Positions 1 through 12,239 are shown, numbered from the stretch's first letter. The stretch: DNA of 64,000 bases from Coprinellus micaceus (GCA_951394405.1 OX596346.1:558001-622000), one strand, 5' to 3'. Notes: a model not told the origin generated them from the letters alone. Translations and numbers: made by a program.

Positions 1-2108
1 TTCGTCGAGCGTACACAGGGCTGACCATCCTTATCGATATCTCCACGGCCTGCCAGACCAAACCCATCTTGGCCGCTCCCTCTGCCAGGAAGTTCATACC
101 GGCGCTTAATGGGATCCTTTTTTGGACGTGCGCGGTACTAAATCTGGAGCCCTCCCTGGACCTGACGCTGCCAGGTGGCATCACGAAGTTGAACGTGTCT
201 AACGACCCGAAGCCACACAACATCTGCGCCTCGGCGATCCTCAAGGTAGCCGATATACATAGCTCGTTGGAGGCCAAGATCCTCTTCCACCCCCTCGTAC
301 TAGACCTCGCAGTCATGTGGTGGGTCGTCACGCGAGATGGACACCCGTTGCTCTACACGTCGGGACATCACAACTCGACCCCGGAGGACCCTGGAGGAAG
401 GGACTCCATCATCTCACTTCTGCATCTGATAACCCTCAGGAACCCCGGCGGCCTCGCTCGAGCCATCCAAAGTGGGTTTGTTTGCTCGCCGGATGTGTTC
501 TTCGCGAGGGCAGCGGAGAGAATGCACTTTCTGGTTCAGTTGCCGGTGCTTCGTCATTTGCGCCACTTTCGCCCGGGCACGCCCCAAAACTACAACTTTC
601 AATGCCTCGTATCCATTGTAAACTGCCTCATCGCCGCCGACGACAGCTTGCTCCTACCTTTCCTCTCAACCAAGGCCCCGTCCACATACATGGCAGCGTT
701 GGTCAGGGGAAGGACCCAAGGAATAACCAATCCAGCACACCAGTCCAAAATCGAAGTAGATATCCTGTATTGCGCCCTACCCGTAATGAAGTGGGCACTG
801 TCGAGCCCTCGGTACTATCTCCGCACTGTGAAGGACTTCATCTCGGATTCCCAAGCTCGTGTTACACTGATCCTTCGCGACTATGCGTATTTGATTGGCT
901 GGCGGACCCCCGACTCTAACCGCGATCCCTTCGACGTCATCTTCGAGAAATTGGTCCACTGCTCTTTAGCCTCACCAACCACCGCGAAGCTCTTCAGTGA
1001 TGCTATACGGCAGGATCTTTCCGGAACGAACTTGGTTGGGCCAGTTCCAGCCGAACGGGAGAATCTGTTGGCTAGGGGGAACTCGCTTCTGAGCTTCCTT
1101 TCCTCAAGTACTAAACCAGATGGAAGGTTGTGTGTATGCGATAGCTCAAACGTGAGCGCAAACCGTCCTCGTTTATCCCCCATTGCTGACCTTGCCTCGT
1201 TATTCTTTCGCTTTAGCATGGAAGCCCCGTTCCGTCTTCTCTTGATCAGGAAAAACGGGCATCTATTAAGGAATGCTCAAGTTGTCATTCGGTCATATAT
1301 TGCTCGGAGGAGTGCCAAAAAGGAGACTGGGAAAGCCGTCATCGAGCCGAGTGCAAAGGACTGCGGAAAGAGCACCATGGTAAGTTCTCGTTCAGTTCCA
1401 TCATTGTCTCAGCTTGACTATCTTTCCCATATTGTAGGACTGCGGTACTCAAAAGGTCTCCGCTATCAGCAGACCTACCGGACTTTCCACCTCTCTATTC
1501 TCCGGCGCGTTTTCGAGAGCGACTCCCCTGTCCTGAAGCTACCAAAGGTCGTTCTGCCTGACCCATGGTCAAAAGTAAACGACTATTCCGAGAGGAAGAT
1601 CGTGTTCGTCATCGACGTCACTGACTTGGGCGACCCGGTCAGCATCGACACCCTACCAGATTTCATCAAGATGACATTCCCACTCATCCCGAAACACCTT
1701 GCGAAGCGCTTCAAGGACATCGTCGGGTCGTTCACAGCCTCTGAGCAATCGGAAGCCGACAGGGAAGCCTTTATCCTCGTGAACGGAGCGTTCCCCTACG
1801 GAGATCTGGAAGTAAATCACCTGGTTTTGCTGAGGCAGTCACCAGCGGCAACTGTGCTCGAGGCGCAGGAGGATCTACCGCCCGAGGTGGAGGTCTGTGA
1901 AAACTTGATGTATACGTGGTGAGTGTGAAGGCTCTGGGACGCTCACCCGGGTACTCATTCTTATCATGTTGAAAGCTCGATCAGGGACCGGTTTGCATTG
2001 CGGGGAGGTATCGAAGGACACCCAGAAAGGAACTACAAGTTGGTCTTTGGCCCGAACGCCCCTGGGCTACGGGAATTCCTCAGGAATTGCGGTGGTGTGC
2101 CTAGTTAA
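1..2108 (+). CDS. MYND-finger protein, cluster copy A (5' end outside window)
   Basis: The reading frame is open from the window edge, so the start lies upstream. Introns inferred at 1152-1216, 1380-1437 and 1919-1984; the stop is TAA at 2106-2108. The order is a long alpha-helical N-terminal region (contains HPLVLDLAVMWW), a MYND-type zinc finger in the 1217-1379 exon (CSSC, YCSEEC, then H-x3-C), and a C-terminal region conserved in all copies (RYQQTYRTFHLSIL to FPYGDLEVNHLVLL). The last exon encodes a basic tail starting DRFALRGG. MYND fingers usually bind proline-rich partner peptides; the role of this family is not known. Copies B to F in this window share the architecture and intron positions. 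Odd: introns 1 and 2 total 123 nt without a stop, so unspliced RNA stays open but reads the zinc finger out of frame. Confidence 0.85.
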
Positions 2109-2787
2109 TGGGTCCGTTATTTTGTTCACTCCTAAGACACCCGAATGGCAGGCGATGGGCGCTTAACCTCCTGGTTATCGAAGATCTAATCTTATCTACC
2201 CCTATTGGGGGGTACTTCCCACGGTTGGACCGAGTTGGCTGGTGTTGCCGGGCATCTCCTCTTGTTCCTGTCCTCCATGCCGCCGGTTCTTCCAAAGCTC
2301 ACATACTCGTGTACTTCCCGCCATAGTATACACTTGAACCTGCTTGTCTTTGATCTCCCCACGAATCCTCCGATCGTTCAAATGCTGTGGTAGAATCGCC
2401 GTTTTCGTACCTATGCGGCAAGGATCTGGTGCGTTTGCTCTTCTTTCGATCTGGCTTCGGGTACCTCATTCAGCCCATGTATAGCGGCCAATTGGCAATG
2501 TATACTGGTACCTGCGCTCACTGGGACGGAATTTCTGTGAAGGAATTACAGCACTCCAAACCAGAATTCAATCGGCCAAGGTTCTCACCACTTTGAGAGT
2601 GCGATGTTATGGACGCCGGGGTACTCAACTGTGCCCCGTATCTGTTTTTGATATTGGTCCATCGTCCGACGGCAATACGGGAATGTCACCACGCGTATTT
2701 CAACAAGGACTGGCGGAGGGTGTTTTCCGTCAACCACCGGCTTGAAGAAGCCGTCGCCTCCCATGCCTCATGCCCTCATAGAGCATA
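2109..2787. other. Intergenic, nothing recognised
   Basis: About 680 bp between MYND copy A and the SNG1-like gene. Only short overlapping open frames occur, with no recognisable protein family, repeat or RNA gene. It presumably holds the 3' end of copy A and the promoter of the next gene. Confidence 0.5.
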
Positions 2788-4951
2788 ATGCCCATGTCCA
2801 GCCCTCGAAGGACAGTCCGCTCAGATTCCCTTCAACTCGGTCCCAAACCCATTCGTGTTGCGGCGTTCCTTGGATCTGCCGCTTCAGACCAACGTTCTAA
2901 CAAACCCGACCTCAGCCCTCCATCTGCAGATTTCTGGTCTCCCACCCTCGATAGCTCCCCACTGAACCCCTTTTTTGGAGGGGGCGACTACTCTACCCCC
3001 CACGATCGCGTTAGGACAGGGAGATCTCCTTTCGGGCGAGCCACGACGCCCATATTGCCCTCACTACCGAACTCGCCGAGCGTAGCACAGGAAGCCTCTG
3101 TCGAAAGCACTCAAAGCGACCCACCTCCCCCAACCTTCTTTGACAAGCGGTACTTTGACGAAGATGAAGCGATGTCGGAGGCTAGGAGGCGATTCTTACG
3201 GACCTACCTTGGTGGCGTTATGCTGACGATCTTGACGATGCTGACGGTGCTCTTGATACACTGGGGAGCGGAGCGGAACGTTCCAGTGCAGCCGCTGAAT
3301 GGCGTGGTCGTGGTGCGCGTCTATATTCACAGCGTCGACCAACAGGTACTGACGTCACCTTCCAGGACTTCGATAGCGGTGTTGTCGGATTAAACATCTC
3401 AATGGATATCTTGAACACCCTAGATAGTCCGAACATCGCGTGGAACTACGTCCCACCAGCCTCGTACCCCCTTGGGTCGGCTTCATTGGTCGATGTAGTT
3501 CGGAATGAAAAGGCTTGGGTTGTGATATCTAGTACGTCCGCACTTGCTTAGGCGTATCGGCTCATCTAAACTCTCTCTACAGTCAACGCTGACGCGAGCC
3601 AAATTCTCAACGACGCACTCCTCTTCCCTGACCCAGACTACGATGGCACTCTGGCGATGACGGTTTACGTCAATGAGGCGAGAAGCCAGTCAACTTTGTA
3701 AGTATGGCGTCTCGGCACATCCCCACGGCCAACTGAACGAAGCCTCGCAGTCAGAATATCATCCGACCGCAAATTACGGCCACGCTCGATAATGCCGTCT
3801 CTAGCTTTGCGCAGTCCTTGGCCCGACAGGTGTCGGGTTCAACAACCATCGCCAGCGTCCTCTCCACATCGCCGCAGGCGCTAGTTCAGCCGGTTTCGTA
3901 CACAATCGTGAACACCCTCCCAGAGAAACGTGATATGTGCGACCGACGACTCTCCGGCATCTTTGAAACCCTACTTACTCTGACCCTAGTTCATCAATCG
4001 CCACCTCAACTGGAATCTTGTACCTGCTCATGGCGACCTTTTTTGCTGTCGTTGGTTCCAGCCTTCCTCCCCAATACGCCCCTACTGACATGTCTTGCAG
4101 ATGTTTGGCCACCGCGCTCGCAACCGCTCTGGGCTCAACAAACAGCTTCGCCTGCGGTCCCTCATCCGGCTCCGCTTCGTGTCCTCTTTCTCCACGTTCT
4201 TCTTTATCTCTGTGAGCAGCGGCCCTCAAGCTCTCCTCTGTGCCAGTGTGGCTAACGTTCATCCTCATCGTGACAGTTATTCTACAGCGCCCTCATGAAT
4301 ATTCTCAAGCTGGACGCAGCCAAGGCGTACGGCCGTTCGGGGTTCCTCGTGCTTTGGATGTTGACCTGGATTGGGATGCTTGCTGTGTCAGTTTGCAAAC
4401 CTCTGCCTCTTCCCGGTGTTGGTCATAGACGTAGTGCTCACACACTACCTTCACTCTAGCGGTCTAGCCCTTGAGGCGATGGTGACTCTCATAGGGCCTT
4501 GCTACCTCCCTTTCTTCACTGTTCTTTGGGCGATTGGTGGGTGCTCCCCCTTGCCCTTTGGTGCGGTAGCCGACTTACATTGCCCTTCAGTGAACGTCGC
4601 AGTGTGTTTGAACCCAATAGACGCTATGTCCAGGTTTTACCAATACGGATACGCGATCCCGTTCTACAACATCTCTCAGTCGGTTAAGGCTGTCGCTCTG
4701 GGTACGAAGAACCAAGGTGTGGGCCTTCCATGTCTCCTTGGGCGCGGACATTGACTCACGTCTTATCTTCAGTCGGCTTGAACTTCGGGGTTCTCATCGT
4801 CTGGGCCATCGTATCGTGCGTCCCAATGCCTCTAGTCCAGAGGCGTGCGCGGTTGAGGTATAGGCGACGATGTGAAGAAGAAGAAGAGATGAAGAGGATA
4901 CAATCTGAACAGGGATCTGGCGCAGCTCCGTTGAAGCAAAGAAATAGATAA
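2788..4951 (+). CDS. SNG1-like DUF3533 integral membrane protein
   Basis: Recognised as the fungal SNG1 (nitrosoguanidine-resistance)/DUF3533 family, membrane proteins related to ABC-2-type permeases. A proline/serine-rich cytosolic N-terminus (about 130 residues) precedes a first membrane segment (YLGGVMLTILTMLTVLLIHW). After splicing comes the family motif PLNGVVV-DFDSGVVG, a large extracytosolic domain, then several membrane segments (STGILYLLMATFFAV; FLVLWMLTWIGMLA; NFGVLIVWAIVSCV) and a charged tail ending in KQRNR. Introns read at 3313-3365, 3532-3582, 3698-3750, 3937-3989, 4051-4100 and 4212-4276, plus about three more between 4385 and 4775. ATG 2788 is the first Met of the exon; MSS two codons on is an alternative. 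The substrate is unknown; the yeast relative affects drug resistance and membrane lipid asymmetry. Confidence 0.8.
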
Positions 4952-6250
4952 ATCACAGCGGGGAGGAGATGGTCCGACCCCCAAGGGGTTGTCAACAATG
5001 TCCTGTCTATGCTGTGCAGCCAGGCTGGTCAAAGGGTTGGACGAATTATCCAATTCATGAAACAAGTAAAGTTCGGTCACGTTTCAAATTTAGGGCGTCC
5101 CGTTCAAGAGTCGTCGAGTTTGGGCCGGGTCAGTTTAAGAGTCGAACGGGGACAACTTCTGAAGAGGGCCGGGTCCAATGGGCGGTTTCGACCTGCGATG
5201 TGGGCCCGGCTCGGGCAAAATCAGGCAGGCACGGTTTCCACTGAGCTCACGCCCGAGGAAGAAAAAAGGGTCTTCAATACTTCCACGGTGCCGCCCTGCC
5301 TCTGCTAATCCTTGGACTCAAGGACCGCTGGTGCGTTTCACAACTGGAAAATATCTTTGTGTGCAGTCGCGTTGGGCCCGACTCCTCACAAAGACGGCGG
5401 GGTGGTGACGGGAAATTAGCACTTCACCCTTAAGACTTGGGAGTCGCCTGGGTAGCCCGCACTACATGTTGACGGGCACTCATCCAGCCACCGACAGACC
5501 GGGATATAGTCGGTACACTATTGACTGGCTACGGGAATTCGACTCAATGGTGTCACAGGGTCGGGACATCCAAGGGGCCCAATAATCAAGATTATAAAGA
5601 GCATGTATGAGAGTTGACGCTGTTTCTAAGAAAAGAGAGGAATCCGGTTGCGAGACATCCTCCCATGGGTGCGAGATTTAGCACCACTGTAATCAAGGAA
5701 TGTTATCATTGCGGTAGGCCCTGGAATACTGTCGGCTGGGGCTACGCGCTGACGCCGTTTAACCAGACCCCCGGTGCGAAGCACGGGTTACACTCTAGTT
5801 AGGTATTATGTAGGTAAGGTTTCGAAACTGAGGGGAGATTTCAGTCGAGGCATCGCCGAACCTGTGCATTATATGTATGAGCGTCCCGTGCACGGTTTTT
5901 GAAGCATAGAACGGCCAACGCACCGAATCAACTCATGTTTTTGGTGTCGGGCGTCTCCAGGATTGTGTACTCCTTCCCCTGGAGACGTTCGCATGAAGGT
6001 GTCAATGTCATTTCAAGCGAGTCTTCGAGATCATCGTCCGATCGAATGTTCCCTGGACGCTGGCTTGGAGCAGAAAAGAGTAGCCTGGAAGCGACAGGCG
6101 CTGTACCTACGTAGTCGACTTTCCGCATGTTGATTAGCAGGCGTTGGGCGAGAATTGGAATCAGAACATCGGCCGCCCTGGATGGGAGCGCTTGGTGTTA
6201 GGCGATGCGGTACAGGAATTCGTGGAACACATACGTGTAGAGACACCTAA
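4952..6250. other. Intergenic, nothing recognised
   Basis: About 1.3 kb downstream of the SNG1-like gene. Only shadow-length open frames are present. I see no domain, tandem repeat or RNA gene here. Confidence 0.45.
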
Positions 6251-6262
6251 TTGCGGCTCCCT

Positions 6263-7909
6263 ATTAGTTGCCAGTTTCAACGAGTATAAACTGCAGGACG
6301 CACATTATTAGCGGACTATGCTCTAGTTTCGTCGTCTGAGGTTCACAGTCAGTACGAAGGGTATTCTTGTTCAAGGACCTCAGGCATACCGGGAGCGTCG
6401 CATATGAATGAATAATTGCAAATGTGAGTCTGATGGCTGTGTGCGGCGGGTTTGCGAATATGAATGACACGCATGAGAAGAGAACGTGGAGGACAAACCT
6501 AACACGGACAAGTAGTAGATACTACCATCGCGACGTACGACCTTGAGAAGGCGACCGGCCTGAGCCTTGTACCGCACAACGAGCGTGACGACACCCAGGA
6601 TAGTGAGTACTGAGCTCGAAAATCAGTTTTCTTCCCCTTCAGTGTCACGAGATAAGCCAAAGCGACGAACGGGCAGTGGCAGCCAGGCTCAGGTGGACTC
6701 GAACGCCATCCCCGATATAGGCGATCGTCCGCTGGGACTTCTCCTGGTACGATAGGACATAACAAGAATACCCGAGTTCACTTCTGAGAGGCGAAATTTC
6801 TTCCGCTAGAAAGGTTGGACCCGTGAGCCCGACACTAATAAGGGCGGAGGTTACTGTCACCTGCCTGGATATTGGACACTCCCCACTACCTCGAGGACGG
6901 TCGAGATAAATGGCATCGCCTGATCATCGTCAGATTGACTGGGTCAAAAAGTGTGCTCGTACGAAGATGTTACATACCATGCAAAGGGTCATTATGGTGG
7001 AGAAGAGGAGTATCTTCGCCTGAAGCAACGCGCTCAGGCATAGGCCGAGCAGGACTATACATGGCCTTAGGCTTCAACGCTTGTCAGAAGATGGCCACCG
7101 CCTAGCACTCACAATTGCAAGCCATATAAACGAATCCGTAGGCAACTATGGAGCAAATAGTTGTCAGTGAGTGAGTGCATATCCTCCCGATGTCGTCGAT
7201 AGGGGAGTAAACAGACCGTTATTGGCGATTACCAGTCCCTTGCACATCTGAAAATCGAGCGTGAGCTGATGGTATGTGGCCTGTGGACAAGATCTCATGC
7301 TTACTCCTGGCGGCATTTGAAGATAGCTCTTGTAGTCTCCTGGGCATGGGGTACTGGTTTGAGCAGCGGTACCGTCAGGGGACCGAGCCTTACTCACTGC
7401 TGAACTTCAACACAATGTAGACCAGCATGCCGTGTCGAATAATGATGTACAGCAATCTCCCTCGATTCCACCTTTGGCGATGGATAACTGAGATCTGATT
7501 CACAATGAAGGCGTTAGTCGAGCATTCACTGCTCCACACATTGACCCACCTCTTCGTCTATGGTCGTGAAGACGTAGTACAACTGTTCCAGGAGTCAGAA
7601 CCTCGTTGTAGTGAATTTAGTAGTACTCACGTAGAGCACAAAGAACGATACTTGAGGGTGGTCAGCTTCGAGTGATTACAGGGTCTGTCTAAACGCACTC
7701 TCGCCGTACTGCAAGAGATAACGATCAGAGTCGAAGTCAAATGTGGCAAGGAATGACTCGCATCTTGCATCCGCCACCACAGAACATCTTTTTCGAGCGC
7801 TGCTGCACTTTCCGGTGAGAGGGACATCGTAGGATCGCTGGAGAACACGATACGAGAGGGAGAAGGGTGGGGTGCACGATCGAACTTTACGAGAGCCACG
7901 TCGCTTCAC
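6263..7909 (-). pseudogene. Decayed DUF6533-type fungal membrane protein gene
   Basis: Read on the minus strand, spliced pieces resemble the DUF6533 family, seven-membrane-span-like proteins common in mushrooms. Near 7550-7582 is a piece reading YYVFTTIDEE. It joins across an intron ending near 7498 to ISVIHRQRWNRGRLLYIIIR at about 7404-7497, the usual opening pattern (D-x-E, W, then LLY/LLF and R-Y/H). Near 6496-6567 is LLKVVRRDGSIYYL, matching the family's late R-D-G-xx-YY segment. The next hydrophobic stretch (FVLHVLFSCVSFIFANPP, near 6440-6490) is in another frame, and a stop interrupts the frame near 7680. I therefore read this as a pseudogene. Middle exons are too degraded to place. Family assignment is by pattern only. 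Confidence 0.45.
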
Positions 7910-8784
7910 TCTATTTGAAACCTCCTAAGCATCGTGGTGCATTGACCCAGGTCATTGCTTCGGTTGGAGGTCTACCCGGCCTATCAGTTGCAATGAGGCA
8001 GATCCATCCAAAATCCCAAACATTGTAGATAGAAGACAGCCTGTACGAGATGGATGTGCCTGCCGGACGAGGGGATCAGTCCATGGAGGGGGAAAGAAGC
8101 CGAGGCATCAAGAACATTGTCGCGCTCATCTTCGGTGGAAGGGGTTTGGAACGATTGACATGGGCCTTGCGCGAACCAGTGCGATAGGCAAAGCGCTCAA
8201 ACGCCGCTTCTGAAGAAGCAGGAATCTACGTTGTCGTCGTCGTACGACGCGGTGAGCGCAGAGAGTGCTTTGTGCTTATGGAAGCTATCCAGCAATCTAT
8301 ATGGCGTCGCGAGGTGCTAGAATTGAAGGAAGGAAAGGCATGTTCGCAAAGTTGATGAGGGCGCTCGGGAACGTGAAGCCGCTTACCGCCGCCTGTTCCA
8401 TCGCATCACTTCGACATGTTCCGCTTCTGATGTGTCAGCTACTTGGGCTCGCCGATGTATCAATCAGGGAGAAACCAAGCGGGAACAAGACTTGAAACGG
8501 TATTTCACCAATCTCAACGGTACCAGTCAAAAAGCGAGGGAGTTATGTGCTAGTGACATCCAAATCCTGTCCAAATCGATACGAGGGGTGTCGTTCGTCA
8601 CACCAGCAGGCAGTGCATCCAGCGTTGCCAGAGGACGTCGCATACGCTTTGAAATTGGGCTCAAGGGGATCCCGGGTCGGCAATCCCTGACCTAGTAAGC
8701 GTAGGGAGGGGTCCCTCGGGTCAATTTTTTTTTTGACCTCGACTCTCTGGGGGCATGCAGAGAGAATCTGATTTCGACCATGAA
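7910..8784. other. Intergenic, nothing recognised
   Basis: About 870 bp. Short open frames near 8265-8695 have no recognisable relatives. The 3' end contains a T-run flanked by GGTCAA and TTGACC (about 8719-8740) and a CTCTCT/AGAGAG inverted pair, both next to the TIR element that follows. Confidence 0.4.
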
Positions 8785-9698
8785 AGTAAGGTTGGCGAGA
8801 ACTGCACGGTCAAAAATCAAAAATCAAAACGCGGATCGAGTCTTCGACTGAAGCTTCTGCCTGGGAGGCTCTTGTTTCTGAGGTGTTTTGGGTCACGATT
8901 GGTTGTTTTATCGCCCTAAAGCCCCATTTTACGCTTCCTGGAACGTATTTGAGGTTGTCCTGGCTCGTTTTGGATAGCTTCCATCGAGTCTCTAAATTGC
9001 AGGGATCAGGCTTTGGTGTACAAGAGCCCCAGTCACTGTGCTACGGCCTAAAGTACATATATCCAGACTCCTACATGGATTGATGTGGAACTGGGACGTC
9101 CAAAAATGCATTGCAATGTCGTACTGACATACCCGACCTCTTCCTTATTACCCGGTCACCCAAAACCCCAAGTATACCTCACTATGAGGGGCTCGGGGAT
9201 AACATGATGGCAGTGCCCGATCCTCCTTTGAAGCTACCGGAGCAGTGTGTGGGGCATGGAAGTTTATTTCTATCTCACTATTCGAATGTTCACGCTTTGT
9301 TTACCGTATAAAAAGGGTTTCTATGTCCACGGATATTGCTACAGGACTATAAAGGGGTACAACGGCATGTAGCGCAGACGCCTACGCCAGGGCCAGATCC
9401 GGCTGAAACGGGAGTTCGAATTCCGCCAGCTTCGACTACCGTACAGTTCCGGCTAACGCTACTCACCTCCCCCGTGTAGACCACCACCCTCTAGGGACTG
9501 ATACAGGGACCAGGACGTTCAAAAGGTGGTCGCATTTCCAAAAGCGAGCAGGAAACCCATGCATCCGCCAAGACACATGGTATATAATGTATGCACGCAC
9601 CGGGATTCGAAACCTGTGCAGGCCCATTACACTCAGGGGAATCGAAAACGAAAACGCGAAATCCAAAATTTGACCGTGCAGTTCTCGCCAACGCTAAT
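8785..9698. mobile_element. MITE-like element with ~30-bp terminal inverted repeats
   Basis: Positions 8791-8814 (GTTGGCGAGAACTGC...) and 9669-9692 (...GCAGTTCTCGCCAAC) are exact reverse complements over 24 bases. The match extends imperfectly to 8785 and 9698. A third, diverged copy of the right end lies in direct orientation at 9438-9463, suggesting nesting or an internal end. The interior is ~900 bp, has no substantial open frame and no transposase, so this fits a non-autonomous DNA element. I see no clear target-site duplication, so the exact ends are uncertain. Confidence 0.5.
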
Positions 9699-10026
9699 GA
9701 AAGCACTCGAACGCAACTAACCCTTGACTAACCCCGGCCCTACGGGAACTGCAAAAAGCTCTCAAAGAATCGGCATCGGGGACGTAATAGCATGCACTGT
9801 CGTGGTTCGCTCTTCGCTGTCCAATGAGATTTATCTCTCGTGACACATTCCGCCCCGACAACCACGACCCTTGACAATTAATGGTGGTGGTGGTGTGTCG
9901 AGGCCTGCCGCCTCGATCCTCCTTTCATACCGCCTTCATCATCTCCCTCAACCCATATTCGTTTGACTGAGTAGGCCGTCCGCTTTGAACTCCAAAAAAT
10001 ACTAAAACTGAAGTGCCAGGTAGCCA
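9699..10026. promoter_or_regulatory. Upstream region of MYND copy B
   Basis: About 330 bp between the TIR element and the start of copy B. It holds a short GGT repeat (near 9882-9894). No TATA box or known factor site stands out, so assignment as promoter is by position only. Confidence 0.3.
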
Positions 10027-12239
10027 ATGTCAAGTGCTCTCTTCGTCCCGTGGGAGAAGGCACCCGTGCCAGACACGTCCGATGTGCGGGGCCTGCAGAG
10101 GCAGATAATCGACGGCTATTCTCTGGATCATCTGGACGAGGTCCTCCAGCTCTTCGAGGAACCACCGAATACCTTTGAATCTCAGGAAAAACAGAAATAC
10201 AGATTCACACAAGCGTTCACGGGGACCATGGCTTTGAAGAATGTTGCCCTCACTTGTCTCAGACAGCCTTCCCTTGCGGCCGCGACGGCGACCATACTTA
10301 TTCCTGCTTTAAAAGCGATCCTTTATTGGATTTGCCGTATGCTGGACCTGGTCCCCGGCGTTGATCACATAGAATGGCATGATGAAGTGCGTAAAACGGA
10401 GTTCTCCGATGTGGGGGCTGGGGTGCATTATATCTGCGTCGATGCATTATATACCCTCTGCAGCATTCACGCGACCATCGAAAGCAAGGTGGTTGGAGAC
10501 CCCCTTGTGCTAGACCTTTGTGTTCTGTGGTACGTCGCCACACGACAGGGAATGCCGCTTGTTTACCCAAGCGGCACGCGGAAGCAAGGTCAAGATGGGG
10601 ATGGCTTCGAGGTGATAATTGACCTCATGGCTACCGTCGCCAAGAAGAACCCCATAGGCCTCGCCGGTGCGATTGGAAGCGAGAGGGTGTGCCATCCCGA
10701 GGTCTTCTTCATACGCGCAGCTCAACGTGTGGAACTATTGAGCGGCCTCCTACACAAGCTTCCCCATTTATCCCACCTCCCGGAATTCACCGCTGAATCG
10801 CGAAATATTTGCAAGGTTGTCTCAACTGTCGATGGCCTCGTCCAAGCGGACTCCGACCTTGCCACGGCGATGTTGAAGGTGGGAACCCCGGGCAATATCA
10901 TCAAGCCATTGGCCAGGTCGACATATCGATATACTCCTGAGGATACCCTCGCCTCGGTTTCACCTGCTCTCAAGACTGCCTTTCTGGAGCAAGCGCTGTA
11001 CTATGCTGGCGTCGTCGCTCGATGGTGCAACTTACAACCAGACTTTTATATCACGACAGCGCAAGACTTGGTCAGAAACGGCCTTGTACATCTCCTAGGT
11101 AACTGCCTACGCCTAGTCGGCGCCGCCAGTCCGCCCGAAGGAGACCCCAAGTTATGGCCTATCCAATTTGAAACTGTATTCCAGACTGTGTTCCCCTGGT
11201 CTACCTCTCCAAAGATACTTGGCACGCTGAAGGAGGCGATGGCCGTGTGCCTTATGTCAAAGCTTCGTCGCATAGACGAGATTCACGGCCGTCAGGCGAT
11301 GATTGTGCGGGCATGTACGCTTGTCGCAGGCTTCGCCCGCTACATAGATAGAGCCCACCGAATCCCCCTATGTGACAACTTGGACGTCAGTGGCACCCCC
11401 TCATCTCTACCAGATTGCGACAAGGTACTGACGTTCGACCGTCCTCAGCATACGGCTCGCCAACCAGGCGACCTCACATTCTCAGAAAAGACTTGCTCTG
11501 CCTGCCACTCAGTGGTCTACTGCTCCTCGGGATGCCAGAGAGAAGATTGGAAATCCCGCCATCGAGCCGAGTGCAAGGGAATGCGCAAACACCACCTTTG
11601 TACGTCCATCTGCCCGTTCTAACCGAGTGGCACCGTTCAACGCACCCTTCCTCGCAGGGATGAAATACTCGCTCGGTGTTCGGTACACCCACAACTGTCG
11701 CTCTTATCATTCGAACATCCTGCGGGACGTCTGCAAGGAGAGCATATCGTCATGGAACAGAACGCGAAAGTCCCACCCTTCCCACTTCCCAACCTTCCCA
11801 GGCCTAGGGGACCTCGAGCAAGGCCTCTGGGGATATACTGTGTTCCAGATCAACCCAGGAGACCCCATCACCCCCTCCGAGCTCAGTCTACTCCCGGAAT
11901 ACGTCAAGGAGACTACATCCTACCTCCCCTCTTACCTAGAGAAACGCTTCAAAGCCATTGTTTCTAGGTCGGTGAGTGCGTTTCCTCCCATCTTGGGTGG
12001 GCGCCCCGGGCCGTTGGGGATTGCGAATGGGAAATTCTATTATGGGAAGGGGATGGAGGTCAACGTTGTCTTGGTGCTGGGGAGAGAAAAGGTGCCTGCC
12101 TTCCCCGGCGATCCGTTGCCAAGCTATCGCATTGAAGCTAGCATGGTTTATTTCCGGTGAGCCACAAGCTTTATGCCCTTGGGGCAGGGGCTCACGCTTA
12201 AACAATCACAGAGATCGCTACACTTTGCGCAGGGGCTAG
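10027..12239 (+). CDS. MYND-finger protein, cluster copy B (intact)
   Basis: The most complete copy in the window. ATG 10027 opens a 1.36-kb first exon of helical repeat-like sequence (SLDHLDEVLQLFEE; GDPLVLDLCVLWYVATRQG; LLHKLPHLSHLPEF). Introns inferred at 11386-11448, 11600-11657 and 12157-12211; stop TAG 12237-12239. The exon after intron 1 carries the zinc finger CSACHSVVYCSSGC followed by H-x3-C. The C-terminal domain runs from YSLGVRYTHNCRSYH through VNVVLVLG to VYFR, and the last exon adds DRYTLRRG. Intron 1 is 63 nt with no stop, so retaining it simply adds 21 residues. Predicted intracellular; the MYND finger suggests protein-protein binding, but partners and function are unknown. 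Upstream is a TIR element, downstream the decayed copy C. Confidence 0.88.

Noticed and set aside
69..1922. Single unbroken 617-codon gene without introns
   Set aside because: The zinc finger at 1271-1354 lies in another frame, and splice sites matching the paralogues restore it; the continuous frame is a by-product of introns totalling 123 nt.
9361..9430. tRNA or tRNA-derived SINE (TAGCGCAG and GTTCGAATTCC like A and B boxes)
   Set aside because: Spacing and stems do not make a cloverleaf, and there is no acceptor pairing.
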